Source: Piezodorus guildinii (lineage: Eukaryota > Arthropoda > Insecta > Hemiptera > Pentatomidae). From it: a DNA stretch of 64,000 nucleotides. The stretch is taken from assembly GCA_023052935.1 (NCBI GenBank), contig CM041294.1:9348414-9412413 (forward strand), in the 5' to 3' direction. The notes beneath the pieces are model-generated. The model saw nothing but the letters and a program-made list of their open reading frames with translations. It was not told the origin of the DNA and searched no databases. Both the position numbers and the translations under genes were made by a program. Shown here one piece after another: positions 1 through 10,144 of this stretch; the stretch's first letter is position 1, and every line of letters begins with the position of its first letter.

Positions 1-573
1 GTAATATTATCAATAAAAATTGTTTCTGGAAAAAAAAAAAAAATAAATAAATTTGTTTAAAAAAACAAAAAAACTTTATTTTGTTTAGGAACCATTAAAA
101 GAAAATGTATACAATATTTAGTAAACTTACACTACCGACTATTTCAAATAAAAAATTGTTATGCATTTAGTTTCAGCGTAACGATTTGATATTATTAGAA
201 ACAGTAAATAATTTTCCACTATCAGAAAAAATTTCAAACATCTGATTGTGAATTTTCACATAATTTTTAAGCCACACAATAATTTATTGAATTATGAAAA
301 CCTGTAACTCATTTTAAGTTGATCACATTACAAAATTTTGTTACAGTTTAGAAAGCTGTTTTAATATAAATTCAATCACGTGAAAAAAGGGTCTATCAAT
401 AAAAATTAACAACAAAAACGAGTTTGTATGCGGGGCGTTGGTTTAAAAATACAAAATAGAAATACTGAGAGAATTTTACATTGCCTATTTTTACAATGTT
501 TTCTTTTTTTTTTTTAATGAAATTAAAATTTGTTATTTATAAATAATAATTTTTGTTCGATACAAATTTTTTA
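1..573. other. AT-rich DNA, nothing recognised
   Basis: Low-complexity AT-rich sequence with short A and T runs. No coding frame or repeat was recognised. Confidence 0.6.
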
Positions 574-910
574 TTGGATTGTTTCACATGAAATGCCCGT
601 TTTTATACTTTCTGAAATACATAAAGGATTTTGCAGATCTTTGTTCTTTTCTTCCGAATGTTTACATATGTAAAGTAAACAGTTACTAATCCTCTACCTT
701 TGTATTATAAACATTAGCTTTCCAATCAATTACCCACTTTTTAGTATACCTCCAAATATGAACATGGGAACACACGATTTTCGTGTAATATTTTTGTACG
801 AGTTTAAACTCGGCTATTCAGCAGCTGGGACGCTAGAAATATTTGCAAGGCGTTTGGGGAAGGGAGTGTTAGTGAACGAACCATTCGCCGTTGGTTTGCT
901 AAGGTTACAG
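574..910 (+). mobile_element. MarA mariner, 5' portion
   Basis: The left terminal inverted repeat begins TTGGATTGTTTCACATGAAA after a TA dinucleotide. It is followed by the same leader seen in the 12.5 kb and 38.5 kb copies. A transposase start at 758 reads MNMGTHDFRVIFLYEFKLG and then loses frame in the first helix-turn-helix. The copy stops near 910, and a matching internal piece of the same family lies at 4543-4627 beyond the Penelope-like element, so the PLE probably landed in this mariner. It cannot make a transposase. Confidence 0.85.
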
Positions 911-1031
911 TATGGTGGTCCATGGCTGGGATAATTCCTTATTCCTTTTTACCTAGGGGTGAAACCATTACCTCTACAACGTACTGCAATGAAATTTACC
1001 AAAAACACACAAAATTATTATATCAATATGT
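911..1031. other. unassigned spacer before the PLE
   Basis: About 120 bases that match neither the mariner copies nor the PLE body. They could be mariner sequence too diverged to recognise or an extension at the PLE 5' side. Confidence 0.4.
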
Positions 1032-1140
1032 TCTAAACAAGGAAGATCTCATTTAATTATTAAGGTTGATCAGTATTAATGGAAGAATTATTCAGCCCTA
1101 AATCAACCTTAATAATTAAATGAGATCTTCCTTGTTTAGA
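1032..1140. repeat. perfect 39-bp inverted repeat at PLE 5' end
   Basis: Bases 1032-1070 are the exact reverse complement of 1102-1140, with a 31-base loop. The loop and right arm contain the 48-bp segment that recurs at the PLE 3' end. Penelope-like insertions often have inverted partial copies at the 5' side, which this resembles. Confidence 0.9.
1068..1115 (+). repeat. PLE terminal direct repeat, 5' copy
   Basis: Starts GATCAGTATTAATGGAAGAA and is identical over 48 bases to 4481-4528. Read as part of the pseudo-LTR. Confidence 0.85.
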
Positions 1141-1195
1141 TAATAATTTATATATGGGTAATGGCGGCTACCATATGAAGCAGTAAAATAAAAAT

Positions 1196-2146
1196 TTGAG
1201 TGAACAACTTAATATATTACTACTAAATTTTATAATGGAAAGTAAAGCTATATATAGACTGTGTAAAGCAATGTTGCATAGTAAAACTAAGATATATTAT
1301 TTAAAACAAAATAAGAAAAATAGAAAAATTCCACCACACATTTTTTATAAGCTACAACCTCTAGATAACATGTTTGATAATGATTTTTTGAGGAATACGA
1401 ACAATTGTGAATTTTTTAATAATATGTGTGAAAAAATTATCAATTTAGAAATTAAACAATCTTACTGGTTGCTTAATAAAATGAGACAAAGATTGGACCG
1501 ATTTATTAACAAAATTAAAAACAACAATAACACACCTCATAATATAGACAAAGATATTAACGATATTATCAATAAATACATAGATAACGGTTTAAAAGAT
1601 AATAAAGAACATATAAGCCTCAAATTAAACAGGTTAATTAATAAACCAAAAATTAATAAATTACAGATTAACAAATTAATTGATAGTAAACAAAATAGAA
1701 ACCTGACATCTATAAAGTGCCAAAATCTTAAGCAAGATCAAATTTTATCTAATAATAAACGCTATGTTGAGACTGATAAGGATCACCTAATTAAATATAA
1801 TGAACTGTATAAAATTAATAATAGAGTTGAAAATAGAACAAAAATTGATATTCCTAACAATATAATAAATTTATTATCTTTAGGTGAAAATTTTAATTTT
1901 GAATTTCACAACAATGATAAAGATATTGTTAAAGTCATAACTGATTTAGAGACTATGTATAACAACTTAAACACTTCTGAAAATCATATAAATGCTTTAA
2001 GAAACAGAATATGCACGCTTATTAATAATTATGTAGAGAAAAAAAACACCAATAATAATAAAAATAATAAAATCATTAATAAAAACACAATCTTAAAATC
2101 ACAAATTATAAAAGATTTAAAATATTTTAATTTAGGAAAAAAATAA
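1196..2146 (+). pseudogene. PLE N-terminal region, first ORF segment
   Basis: An open frame of about 316 codons, very rich in Asn, Lys and Ile, starting without ATG; the first ATG is about 14 codons in. No catalytic domain is expected here: Penelope-like proteins have a long, poorly conserved region before the reverse transcriptase. The frame ends at a stop immediately after an A7 run (2137-2143). Reading one base shifted from that run continues without a stop into the reverse transcriptase as KDIIVIKSDKTKK, so the two segments were one protein. Whether the A7 run is a fresh indel or a programmed slip cannot be told from one copy. Confidence 0.75.
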
Positions 2147-3560
2147 AGATATCATCGTAATTAAATCAGATAAAACTAAAAAATTAGTATTTATTTACAA
2201 AAATGAGTATAATGACAAAATGTTAATAGAACTTAATGATAAAAATACCTATAGGAAATTAAGAAATGACCCATTTAAAGATCTGGTAAATAAAATAAAT
2301 TTATATGTCTCTAAATTATTTAAAAATGGCTATATAGACAAAATAACTAAAAATAAACTACAAGTTACTGATTTTTGTATCCCTAGAATACATGGCCTAA
2401 TTAAAACCCACCAAGATAAACAAAATCTCAGACCTATCATCAATAATATTGATGGTCCTACAGAGGCTTTATCAACATTTTTAAACCCTTCTTTAAATTC
2501 TTTAAATAATGATAATAATTACGATATCAAAAATTCATTGGCACTGAAAAAGATACTTAACAACATCCAAATACCTGATGAGAATACCGAAATCATCAGT
2601 CTAGACGTAAAATCACTATTCACCAACATTCCAATAGACGATATCCTTAAATTAATTGAAGAAAACTGGCACAAAATAATAGAATATACAACAATTAAAG
2701 ATAAAAAAATGTTTATAGAAGGTTTAAATTTATGCCTTAAATATAATTTTTTCAAATACAATGGAGAAATTTACAAACAATTATTTGGACTACCAATGGG
2801 TGGAGCCATGTCAGTTAATCTCAGTGGTATTTATTTAAATGACCTAATTAATAATAATCTAATAAAATCAGGTGTAAGACCAATGTTGTTGAAAAAATAC
2901 ATAGACGATATGTTAATTATAATAGACAAAAACCAACAAAATAACCTCCTTGAAACCTTTAACAATCACCATAGAAGAATGATATTTACCATTGAGAAGC
3001 CTAATAACAATACAATTAGATTTTTAGATATGGATATAATTCTTAAAAACAAAATAATTAAAACAAGATGGACTAAAAAAGATATAACTAGTAATGTGCT
3101 ACTAAATTACCATTCTAATCACCCATATATACAGAAAATAAATGTTATTAAAAACTTCATTAGAAAAGCAATAGCGCTTACAGATACGGAATACATAAAA
3201 GAAATAAAAACCACCACTTATAAAATACTTTTAGAAAATTTCTACCCAAGAAAATTAATAAATAATATCTGGTATTCTGAGTTTAAATATAAATCTCTTG
3301 ATAAGAACCCTGACAATAGTATTGGTAACAAAATACAGCAAACAGTTAGAATAATTAAAGATATTGGTAGAATGAGTGAGAAAAATAATAAACAGAAAAC
3401 CATTACAGATTTTTATAAAAGCGCTACAGATGAAAAAACAACAGATGTTAATAATCAAAATATTAAAGATGCTGAAATAAATAAGAGCATAAACATCAAA
3501 CAATTTTTTAAAATGCAATATATACCACATCTTACTAGTGAAATAAATAAACATTATTAG
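2142..3560 (+). pseudogene. PLE reverse transcriptase segment
   Basis: Penelope-type reverse transcriptase. Counting from the ATG at 2220: IPRIHGLIKTH near residue 54 and LRPIINNIDGP near 70 are typical early blocks; SLDVKSLFTNIP at 127-138 holds the first catalytic Asp; LPMGGAMS is at 191-198; YIDD at 227-230 is the catalytic pair; FLDMDI lies near 269. The frame is open upstream of that ATG back to about 2142, where it meets the preceding segment. It stops at 3558-3560, ten bases into the endonuclease frame. All visible catalytic residues are intact, so the copy is young or only lightly damaged. Confidence 0.92.
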
Positions 3561-3997
3561 CTTATGATTTACCCAACATCAAATTAGGCCTTTATAACCA
3601 TAATAAATTACAAAAATTCCTCACTAGTACAAAAGACCCTATAAGTAATGAAGAAAAATTAAATGTTGTATACAAAATAAATTGTCTAGACTGTGAAAAA
3701 TGTTATATAGGGGAAACGCCCAAAAAAGTTAGTACTAGAACTAAACAGCACAAAAGTAATTGTAACAACAGTAAAAATATAAATACAACTGCTTTATCAC
3801 AACATAGCATACATTTGAAACATAAGTTTGATCTCAATAGACCACAAATTTTGGAAATAGTCAAAAATAAACAAAATAGAAAAACCATAGAGGCTATATA
3901 TATCAATAAAAATATAGATAAAACCGTGAATTTTAAAACTGACTCAAAACATTTAAGTTACCACTATTCCGATTTAATTAATAAATTAAAAATATAA
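3551..3997 (+). pseudogene. PLE GIY-YIG endonuclease segment
   Basis: Continues the PLE protein in another frame. LAYDLPNIKLGLYNH leads into VVYKINCLDCEKCYIGET at about 3664-3718, the GIY-YIG core with its paired cysteines as in Penelope endonucleases. Then come KVSTRTKQHKSNC with the conserved Arg and His, and HLKHKFDLNRPQILEIV. It ends at a stop at 3995-3997. In this class the endonuclease nicks the target to prime reverse transcription. It overlaps the end of the reverse-transcriptase frame by ten bases, so one indel accounts for the break. Confidence 0.85.
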
Positions 3998-4101
3998 TAT
4001 AAATAATTAATAATAAATTTTTAAAGAATTTCACAATATGAAATAATAATAACTATATACAAGTTAAAAATTGGTATGATCCTTAATCCAGTTGAGGACA
4101 A

Positions 4102-4130
4102 AGATCTGAGCAATACTCTTGCTCAGATCT
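4102..4130 (+). repeat. perfect 12-bp hairpin in PLE 3' UTR
   Basis: AGATCTGAGCAA, a five-base loop, then its exact reverse complement. No T tract follows, so it is not a simple terminator; it may be an RNA structure of the element. Confidence 0.8.
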
Positions 4131-4435
4131 GAAGTGTTTAGGATTGGACTTGGTTTTTATTTTTTACCTGGCTGAAGGTGTGACTAGTTAAATGTTGGAT
4201 TACAGAATATATAACGAGGTAACTTTATAATATTTATTTATTTATTTAACTAAGTACTGTGTAATATTGTTAAATTTTTGCTTTTATTGCCTCCTTCTGA
4301 TTTAAAATTTGTTAATTAATAGTTTTAAAATGTTTGTTATCAATTGACTCCTAATTTATAAATTGTTTAAACCATTCACTTCATTATAGTGATTTTTAAT
4401 GTGATGGTAAATTGTTTAAAAAATTTTTTTTTGTA

Positions 4436-4473
4436 GACTTCTGAAGATGGGAGAATATCCCGAAACGTCATGA
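4436..4473 (+). ncRNA. hammerhead-like motif of the PLE
   Basis: CTGAAGA at 4441-4447, a stem II of GGGA/TCCC around a short loop, then GAAACGTC at 4462-4469. These are the two conserved core boxes of a hammerhead ribozyme in the right order, and Penelope-like elements are known to carry minimal hammerheads. Two cautions: GAAAC directly abuts GTC, leaving no loop for stem III, and stem I is weak here. It may act only as a dimer or be a decayed relative. Confidence 0.6.
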
Positions 4474-4480
4474 AATAAAA

Positions 4481-4528
4481 GATCAGTATTAATGGAAGAA
4501 TTATTCAGCCCTAAATCAACCTTAATAA
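4481..4528 (+). repeat. PLE terminal direct repeat, 3' copy
   Basis: Identical to 1068-1115; begins 12 bases after the hammerhead-like core. Marks the 3' part of the pseudo-LTR. Confidence 0.85.
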
Positions 4529-4542
4529 CAAAATTATTAAAA

Positions 4543-4627
4543 AAACAACCTGGATTGGTAAATCGGAAGGGTCCTATACTCTTACACGACAACGCTACAC
4601 CCCTGTTTCAAAACATACCGTGCAATT
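4543..4627 (+). pseudogene. MarA mariner internal fragment
   Basis: Translates as GLVNRKGPILLHDNAT followed by FQNIPCN. This is the transposase segment around the second catalytic Asp (HDN) of a DD34D mariner. It is the only MarA piece here that keeps the region deleted from the three other copies, so a full-length ancestor existed. It is probably the other side of the mariner split by the PLE. Confidence 0.75.
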
Positions 4628-6406
4628 ATTTTATATATAATTGATGTATACTTTTATTAGATTTGCACAGATGACACGTTCAGTGACTATACTACTTAGG
4701 ATAGGCTCCATGCTGATGGAAAGATGAGGATTTTTTTTTTGAGGTTATGGTTATTTGAGTTGTGGTTCGAAATGGCCTGATTCTAAAAGTAAAAAGCAAA
4801 CTCCATGTTGTAGCATTAAGGAGCAAAAAAGGGTTAGTAATAAAGCCTAGGATGCTATATTTAGATTTAATAATGTGGTTGGCTTCTTGTGCAACCTTGA
4901 ATAAGATCCTATTAATTTTTTACGAGTATTTCAAAAATCACATTCAAGGTAGGAAATTGAATAGGAAAGTGAAAGTGATTAGTTCCACCCATTTTTAATA
5001 TCAAGCTATTTCACAATAGTTTTTCGATCGCTTTGTTGGAAAAAGTGCGAGGAGCCTTTGAAAGCTGCGTGTTGGTCATTTGTTTGGAAAGTGTACTTGT
5101 GGGAGAGTATCTGTCTCTCTGGCGGATTCATCAATTACCTGAAAAGCCTTCACAGCTTTTCCCCCAGTCTCCTCCTCATTTTTTTTGTTTGCTCCCCTCG
5201 GGTTTTCCATTTCGTTATTGTCATTGCGATGAAATTTTTAAAGGTTTTCTGCTACATGTATCAAGAATTTTTATCGCTTCGCTTAATGTAAAACGCTACT
5301 GATAGCCCAGGAAATGAAGGTCAATAATGGCGTTATTTCGGAGGAAATTAGAGACAACCTCAATTTTTGCAAGTTGTTAGAACTCATTAGAAGGAAAATT
5401 CTCCGAAAAGTCCTTACCACTCCCCCTTGGCTAACCCCCCTCCCCCTCCCCACATAAATCGAAACTTCATTTTCCAAGCGTTCAGGTTTTGCTTCATATA
5501 TCTCTTATTACCTATATTTGAATGTGTAATTCTTTTATTCAGGTTATTGTGGTTAATTAAGGTTTATATACATTTTCATCCATGATCAATAATTTTTCTG
5601 TTATAGGCTAAAATACAATATTTTTCCTTTGAAAAATAATTTAATTTTTTAATAAAATATTGTCTGATAATCATAAAAAATCTTCAAATAAACAGTGTAG
5701 CGCAACTTTCACTCTTTAAAATTATGTATATAACATGCTATTTACATACATTATGTATGTAACATGCTGTTTACATACATACCCATTTATTGGCACAACG
5801 AAATACCACTCAAAATTATGCCACCACGCCGCTCGGTTGTCACTGTTTTGGTGTAAATTAAATACGTTTAAACAATGTAATATTGACATATTGCATTTTT
5901 ATGAGAAATCATAGTTGTATTTTTAAGGTTTTATTTGCTACTGAGTTTTGGTGTTGGTGGAAGGATTTCTTTTTTTTTTTTTTTTAAATTCCTTTCTTAA
6001 AGTAAATAAATTAAATTGTTAATAGAAGTTTTTGAGTATTATTAATTTCCAAATGATAAATACTAATAGTTGATCGATAAATTTAATTCCTCCGGATGTA
6101 GGTCAAGAAAATACTAAGAACAGTTTGTTATTTAACTATTTATTGCCAACATTTCCAGATCCATATTATAGGTTTGATATTTCTCACTCAGTACCTTGAG
6201 GTAATCTGATGAACTCTTACAACAAGGACTTACATATTTTGCTGATACTACTTACTGTACCAATTAATTTCGGGAAGAGAACATAGAAAACTTCATGTTG
6301 GGCGCCAGGCCATAAGCCATTTTTATTGGTTAATATACAAAGAAAATAAATTAAATTACTTACATTTGATTCCATTATTATTATTATTAGTATAATTATA
6401 ACTCCT
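4628..6406. other. no gene recognised
   Basis: Contains short open frames (4762-4998, 5033-5302) that look random: no domain, no support from composition. A 30-base unit around TATGTAT-ACATGCT is duplicated in tandem at about 5723-5782. Confidence 0.55.
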
Positions 6407-6420
6407 ATAATAAGCATAGG
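6407..6420 (+). repeat. target duplication, SINE-1 left
   Basis: ATAATAAGCATAGG here and at 6701-6714, flanking the SINE exactly. Confidence 0.9.
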
Positions 6421-6700
6421 AGCCCGTGGCTGAGTGGTTAGCGCGCTAGCCTGCCACGCTGAAGTTGTGAGTTCGAATCCCAGTCCTCATTAAGCATACA
6501 ATTAAATGGGAATTCACTCACAATCTCCGCCGGGTATGTGGGACCCGTCAGCTAATTGACTGCCACCCACGAAAATAGGCGTAGGGAGTGATGACCCTAC
6601 CCTATAAAATGTCCTCGAGTATCGCGGTGTGGAATATAAACCATGCCGCGCGGCCAAGGGCCTCCAAGGCCTGTCGCGCCAACCGAAAAAATAAATAAAA
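6421..6700 (+). mobile_element. SINE-1, tRNA-derived, copy 1
   Basis: A 280-bp element with a tRNA-like head: box A TGGCTGAGTGG at 6427-6437 and box B GTTCGAATCC at 6471-6480, the internal promoter of RNA polymerase III. The body carries the family blocks GGGTATGTGGGACCCGTCAG and GGAGTGATGACCCTAC and ends in an A-rich tail. A perfect 14-bp target duplication flanks it, so it moved by LINE machinery rather than being a tRNA gene. Two sister copies lie at 43961-44232 and 46030-46320. Confidence 0.92.
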
Positions 6701-6714
6701 ATAATAAGCATAGG
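6701..6714 (+). repeat. target duplication, SINE-1 right
   Basis: Exact copy of 6407-6420. Confidence 0.9.
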
Positions 6715-7497
6715 CGGCATCATCTAAATTATTACAATGTGTGTGTGTGTGGCCACAGAAAACTATTATTATGAAATGGTAAAATTAGTCAAATTAACGG
6801 TACCACACAAAACCACTAAGAAGTGCACTCCCGGTAAGTTCGTAAGCCTCTCCCCGTGTCTTCGAGAGTCGCCACTCGTAGCGCTTCACTACCCCCTCCA
6901 TGACCATCGTATAGAGATTAATTATTTAATTGCTTATTGTTACATTACAATGATTAGTTAATACTACTGCAATATATAATCTTGACCGCCTCTCGGACAA
7001 TCTTCCTTACGAGATATTAATCTTTTACGAGATATCTAGTTTTAAAAAGTAATCTGAAAAACTATGATGGTGAATATTTTAGGGTACGGATCCAATGTAT
7101 CCATGAATTTTGATATTACGTAGATATCTCAGGGACACGTAAGATGTGCAAAAAAAGTTTTTACGAAGTTTTTACAGAACCCAGGATGGGAAAGAAAGTA
7201 ATAATGAACATCACATCTCATAAAATTTATATAATGCGATAATCCTTCAAATTTAAGTGAAGACATGCAATTAAGCTTCGAGATCATTGACATGATTTGA
7301 GGCCTATCGATAGAGGACATAATTATAAAATGGGACAGACTAATGTTGATGAATTTGATATCAGACAATTATTGATTGGGAAAATAGTAAATACTAATAT
7401 GTTTTATCTATCTATGAATGCAACTCTGTCTTTCAAAAATATTTTGAGCACCGAGCTACAATTAAAGGTGCAAAGATAAATTCATTATTGTGATATA
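6715..7497. other. no gene recognised
   Basis: A short GT run at about 6737-6752; otherwise nothing identified. Confidence 0.55.
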
Positions 7498-8171
7498 CGA
7501 GGCATGTTTTTTTAAGTAAGTACCGTTTTGGAATTCAAAAAAAGACGTGCAAAGATATCGCAATAATTTTATTTTTACATGAAAGCCTGTACCTTAATCT
7601 ACTTTTCTACATAATTTCCATGAATTTTGAGGCACTTGTCATAACACGACACCAGTTTTTGAATACCCTGCTCAAAAAATTCTGCCGCTTGACTTGTTAA
7701 CTAACCTCTGCATCACAAATGTTTTGACTTCGTTATCGTCTTGAAGACGCCGACCTCCCAGTTGTTTCTTCAAGTGCTTGAATAAATGGTAGTCGCTAGG
7801 CGCCAGATCAGGGCTGAATGGAGGATGATCCAGAGTTTCCCATTTAAATGATTTGATGAGATCTTTGGTCCGATTAGCAACATGTGGACGGGCATTGTCA
7901 TGCAGCAAAAGGATGGGTTGTTATACGATTTCTTAGTCGATAATGAAGTCAAAACATTTGTGATGCAGTGGTTAACAAGTCAGGCGGCAGAATTTTTTGA
8001 GGAAGGTATTAAAAAACTGGTGCCACGTTATGACAAGTGCCTCAAAATTCATGGAAATTATGTAGAAAAGTAGATTAAGGTACAGGCTTTCATGTAAAAA
8101 TAAAATTATTGCGATATCTTTGCACGTCTTTTTTAATTCCAAAACGGTACTTACTTACAAAACATGCCTCG
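7498..8171. mobile_element. MarB mariner, tail-to-tail palindrome
   Basis: A 674-bp element with TA on both sides and terminal inverted repeats CGAGGCATGTTTTTTTAAGT. Both halves are the 3' end of the same mariner transposase, one per strand. The minus-strand half reads LLHDNARPHVA and HPPFSPDLAPSDYHLF, with exactly 34 residues between the HDN and PSD aspartates. The plus-strand half (7930-8073) reads VKTFVMQWLTSQAAEFFEEG through GNYVEK and a stop. The halves meet near 7925. The 5' end, helix-turn-helix and first catalytic Asp are missing, so it could move only if supplied with transposase. Confidence 0.88.
7672..7908 (-). pseudogene. MarB transposase C-terminal fragment
   Basis: Carries the second and third catalytic aspartates of the DD34D triad (HDN and PSD, 34 residues apart) and the YHLFKHLKKQLGG block. 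It then decays where LVNKSSGRIF replaces the usual frame. It begins at the palindrome centre and so lacks the N-terminal half. Family membership is clear; no active product is possible. Confidence 0.85.
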
Positions 8172-8530
8172 TATATTGTGAAAAAAATACAGTGCGGCAC
8201 CTCTTGGGAAAAACCATATTCTAAGATATTAATAAATGAAAATATAAATCCTACCTACTGAGCAGTGATAGGAATTGGAGATAATAAAATCTGCATCAAA
8301 AACTGCTGAATGAGAGCTATAAGGAGGTAGTCAAAGGATCGGGCACAAATTTGTTAACTTTGCAGTCGTTCCGACACAAAACAAACCGGGATTAATTTTG
8401 ATGAAGGGTGAGATAATTGAGATGGCGGTCATAAAAGAAAAACTTGCCAAAATGATTTATGTCAATACCAAACATTAAGAATATAATTGTTATAGAAATA
8501 GGTCACCAATAAGCAAAGCGCGAATAGAAT
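8172..8530. other. no gene recognised
   Basis: Nothing identified between the MarB palindrome and the LINE tail. Confidence 0.5.
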
Positions 8531-9015
8531 ATAGCACACTGCCGCCTCACTCTCATGGCACGAAGGGGTCCACCTCGATGTCAACTGTGTAAAGTGACCC
8601 TCACAGTAAGTCATATTTTGAAGAGTGTCCTCGTTACAGTAGTCAAATTTGTAAAATGTAGCGTACCACGTAAAGTCTCGGAGGCATTGAGCGATAGTGA
8701 TGGGGCCGTTGATGGTGTCATTCAATTGGTGAAGAACAATTCACCTCATTTAACACATTCAGGCTATTTTACGCAGTTTTTGATATTTTACTCACACTTT
8801 TTATTTATTTTTTTATCTTTTGTTGCTAATAATCGTGATTGCAGTTCCGATTAAATCATAATGTTTATTGTTCTGTTTTATTCTTATTGATTTCGTCCTT
8901 TTAAAATCGATTTTTTTTTGTCCACCCATCATAGGTTAGTTAATCGTCTTCTGAAGATGTTTTGGGCAATAATAACCACTCGCAGTTTTTTTGCCCTTAA
9001 AACCAAAATAAAACA
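8531..9015 (+). pseudogene. LINE 3' tail with Cys/His motif
   Basis: HCRLTLMARRGPPRCQLCKVTLTVSH contains the C-x2-C-x7-H pattern plus ECPRYS (after one frame change near 8620). This post-RNase-H motif is common at the C terminus of I- and jockey-type LINE ORF2. The same block is seen on the minus strand at 39.8 kb. An AT-rich 3' UTR follows and ends near 9015 in AAAACCAAAATAAAAC. No reverse transcriptase remains. Confidence 0.55.
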
Positions 9016-9223
9016 ACGAATATAAATCAGTCTGTATAACATGGTGGAGGAGAGAAGAACATGTTTTGTTGTATAATTTCTTCAAGCCTGTTTTCAATTT
9101 CTTTTATTATGAACTTTCTGCTCTTAATCTGTTTGTTTGCATCCACAAATTTGTATTCGCATTGAATAGTTACTGGGTACAGTCGATGACAATAAAAAAA
9201 ATAAATAAACATTAATCAATTAA

Positions 9224-9263
9224 TCAACAAGGTATCTTAAATATTTTTAAGATACCTTGTTGA
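9224..9263. repeat. perfect 17-bp hairpin
   Basis: TCAACAAGGTATCTTAA, a six-base loop, then its exact reverse complement. Origin unknown. Confidence 0.85.
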
Positions 9264-10140
9264 AATTTAAAATTTCTTTTAAAAATCTATGCCCACGATT
9301 ATTCTAGAGTTATTGATCTAAACCATCGCAACTACCGTTTATCCATGCAGGACACGGTGGTTGTATATTTAGTGGATAATAAAATAGTCTTCAATATAAA
9401 GGTCAGAAGTAAAATCTGAGATGAAACAAAATTTTAAAAATACGTTTTTTGATATTTTTGTCAAACATTATTATACTAATAACAATTAGAACACCATTGT
9501 TAATAATATCTAATCAGTTCTGTCGGAAATTAAGTGAAATAAGCTTAAGTTAACTTGATACAATCGAATTGTTCCGCAACATCCGAACACGCTTTAGGGC
9601 TAGCTTGGGTCGAGCGGTGCACTAATACTTGGTTGTCTTTAAGTTCTTGGCCACAAAAATATAAAGTTAATAAAGGACATAATATGAAAGGGTAGGAACT
9701 GCGCTAAAACTTTTGTTCGTAATTTTTTAGATATAACTTCAAATAAAAATTCAAATTAAAAAAAAAAAAAAACACAGCATGTTTTAGAAAATTGAGGCGG
9801 AAGTATAAATTTTACGCAAACATATTATATAACATGTTTTAAAGATTATAGATAAAGTAACAAAACAACACATCACGCAATAATACCGAACCAATAATAA
9901 CGAAGTTATCGATAATAACTAACTAAAAGACTCCTGAAACGGATGTGGGAAGAGAAAATACTCCTCTAATAATGTCCTAAAAACTAACAAAACATCAGCT
10001 TGTCTCTAATTTCTTCCGACACAATAGCTAAATTGCCTGGGCTATAAACGGAACGTCTCAGGCCATCTTTTCTTTCTTATTGTATATTATATAATCGATT
10101 ATTTTAAACTTGTTGGATTATTATTAATACGGTTATTAAG
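9264..10140. other. no gene recognised
   Basis: AT-rich; an A run near 9757. Nothing identified. Confidence 0.55.
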
Positions 10141-10144
10141 CTTT

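Larger units (their letters stand above)
1032..4528 (+). mobile_element. Penelope-like retroelement, near full length
   Basis: A 3.5-kb element with N-terminal region, reverse transcriptase and GIY-YIG endonuclease in the order known for Penelope-like elements. The same 48-bp sequence is present at 1068-1115 and 4481-4528, as expected for the pseudo-LTR arrangement of this class. At the 5' side that repeat overlaps a perfect 39-bp inverted repeat. A hammerhead-like motif sits at 4436-4473, just before the 3' repeat. Coding is broken by two frame changes, near 2137-2143 and 3551-3560. AT content is very high, like the surrounding DNA. No target duplication could be fixed. Confidence 0.88.

Noticed and set aside
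5033..5302. Overlapping frames of 89 and 77 codons
   Set aside because: No similarity to anything known, two frames equally open, typical of chance.
6421..6490. Functional tRNA gene
   Set aside because: Box A and B are present, but the element continues 200 bp, has an A-rich tail, a 14-bp target duplication and two sister copies, so it is a SINE.
8945..8985. Hammerhead-like motif (TTCTGAAGATGTTTTGGG)
   Set aside because: The first box is there, but no stem II and no GAAAC box follows.
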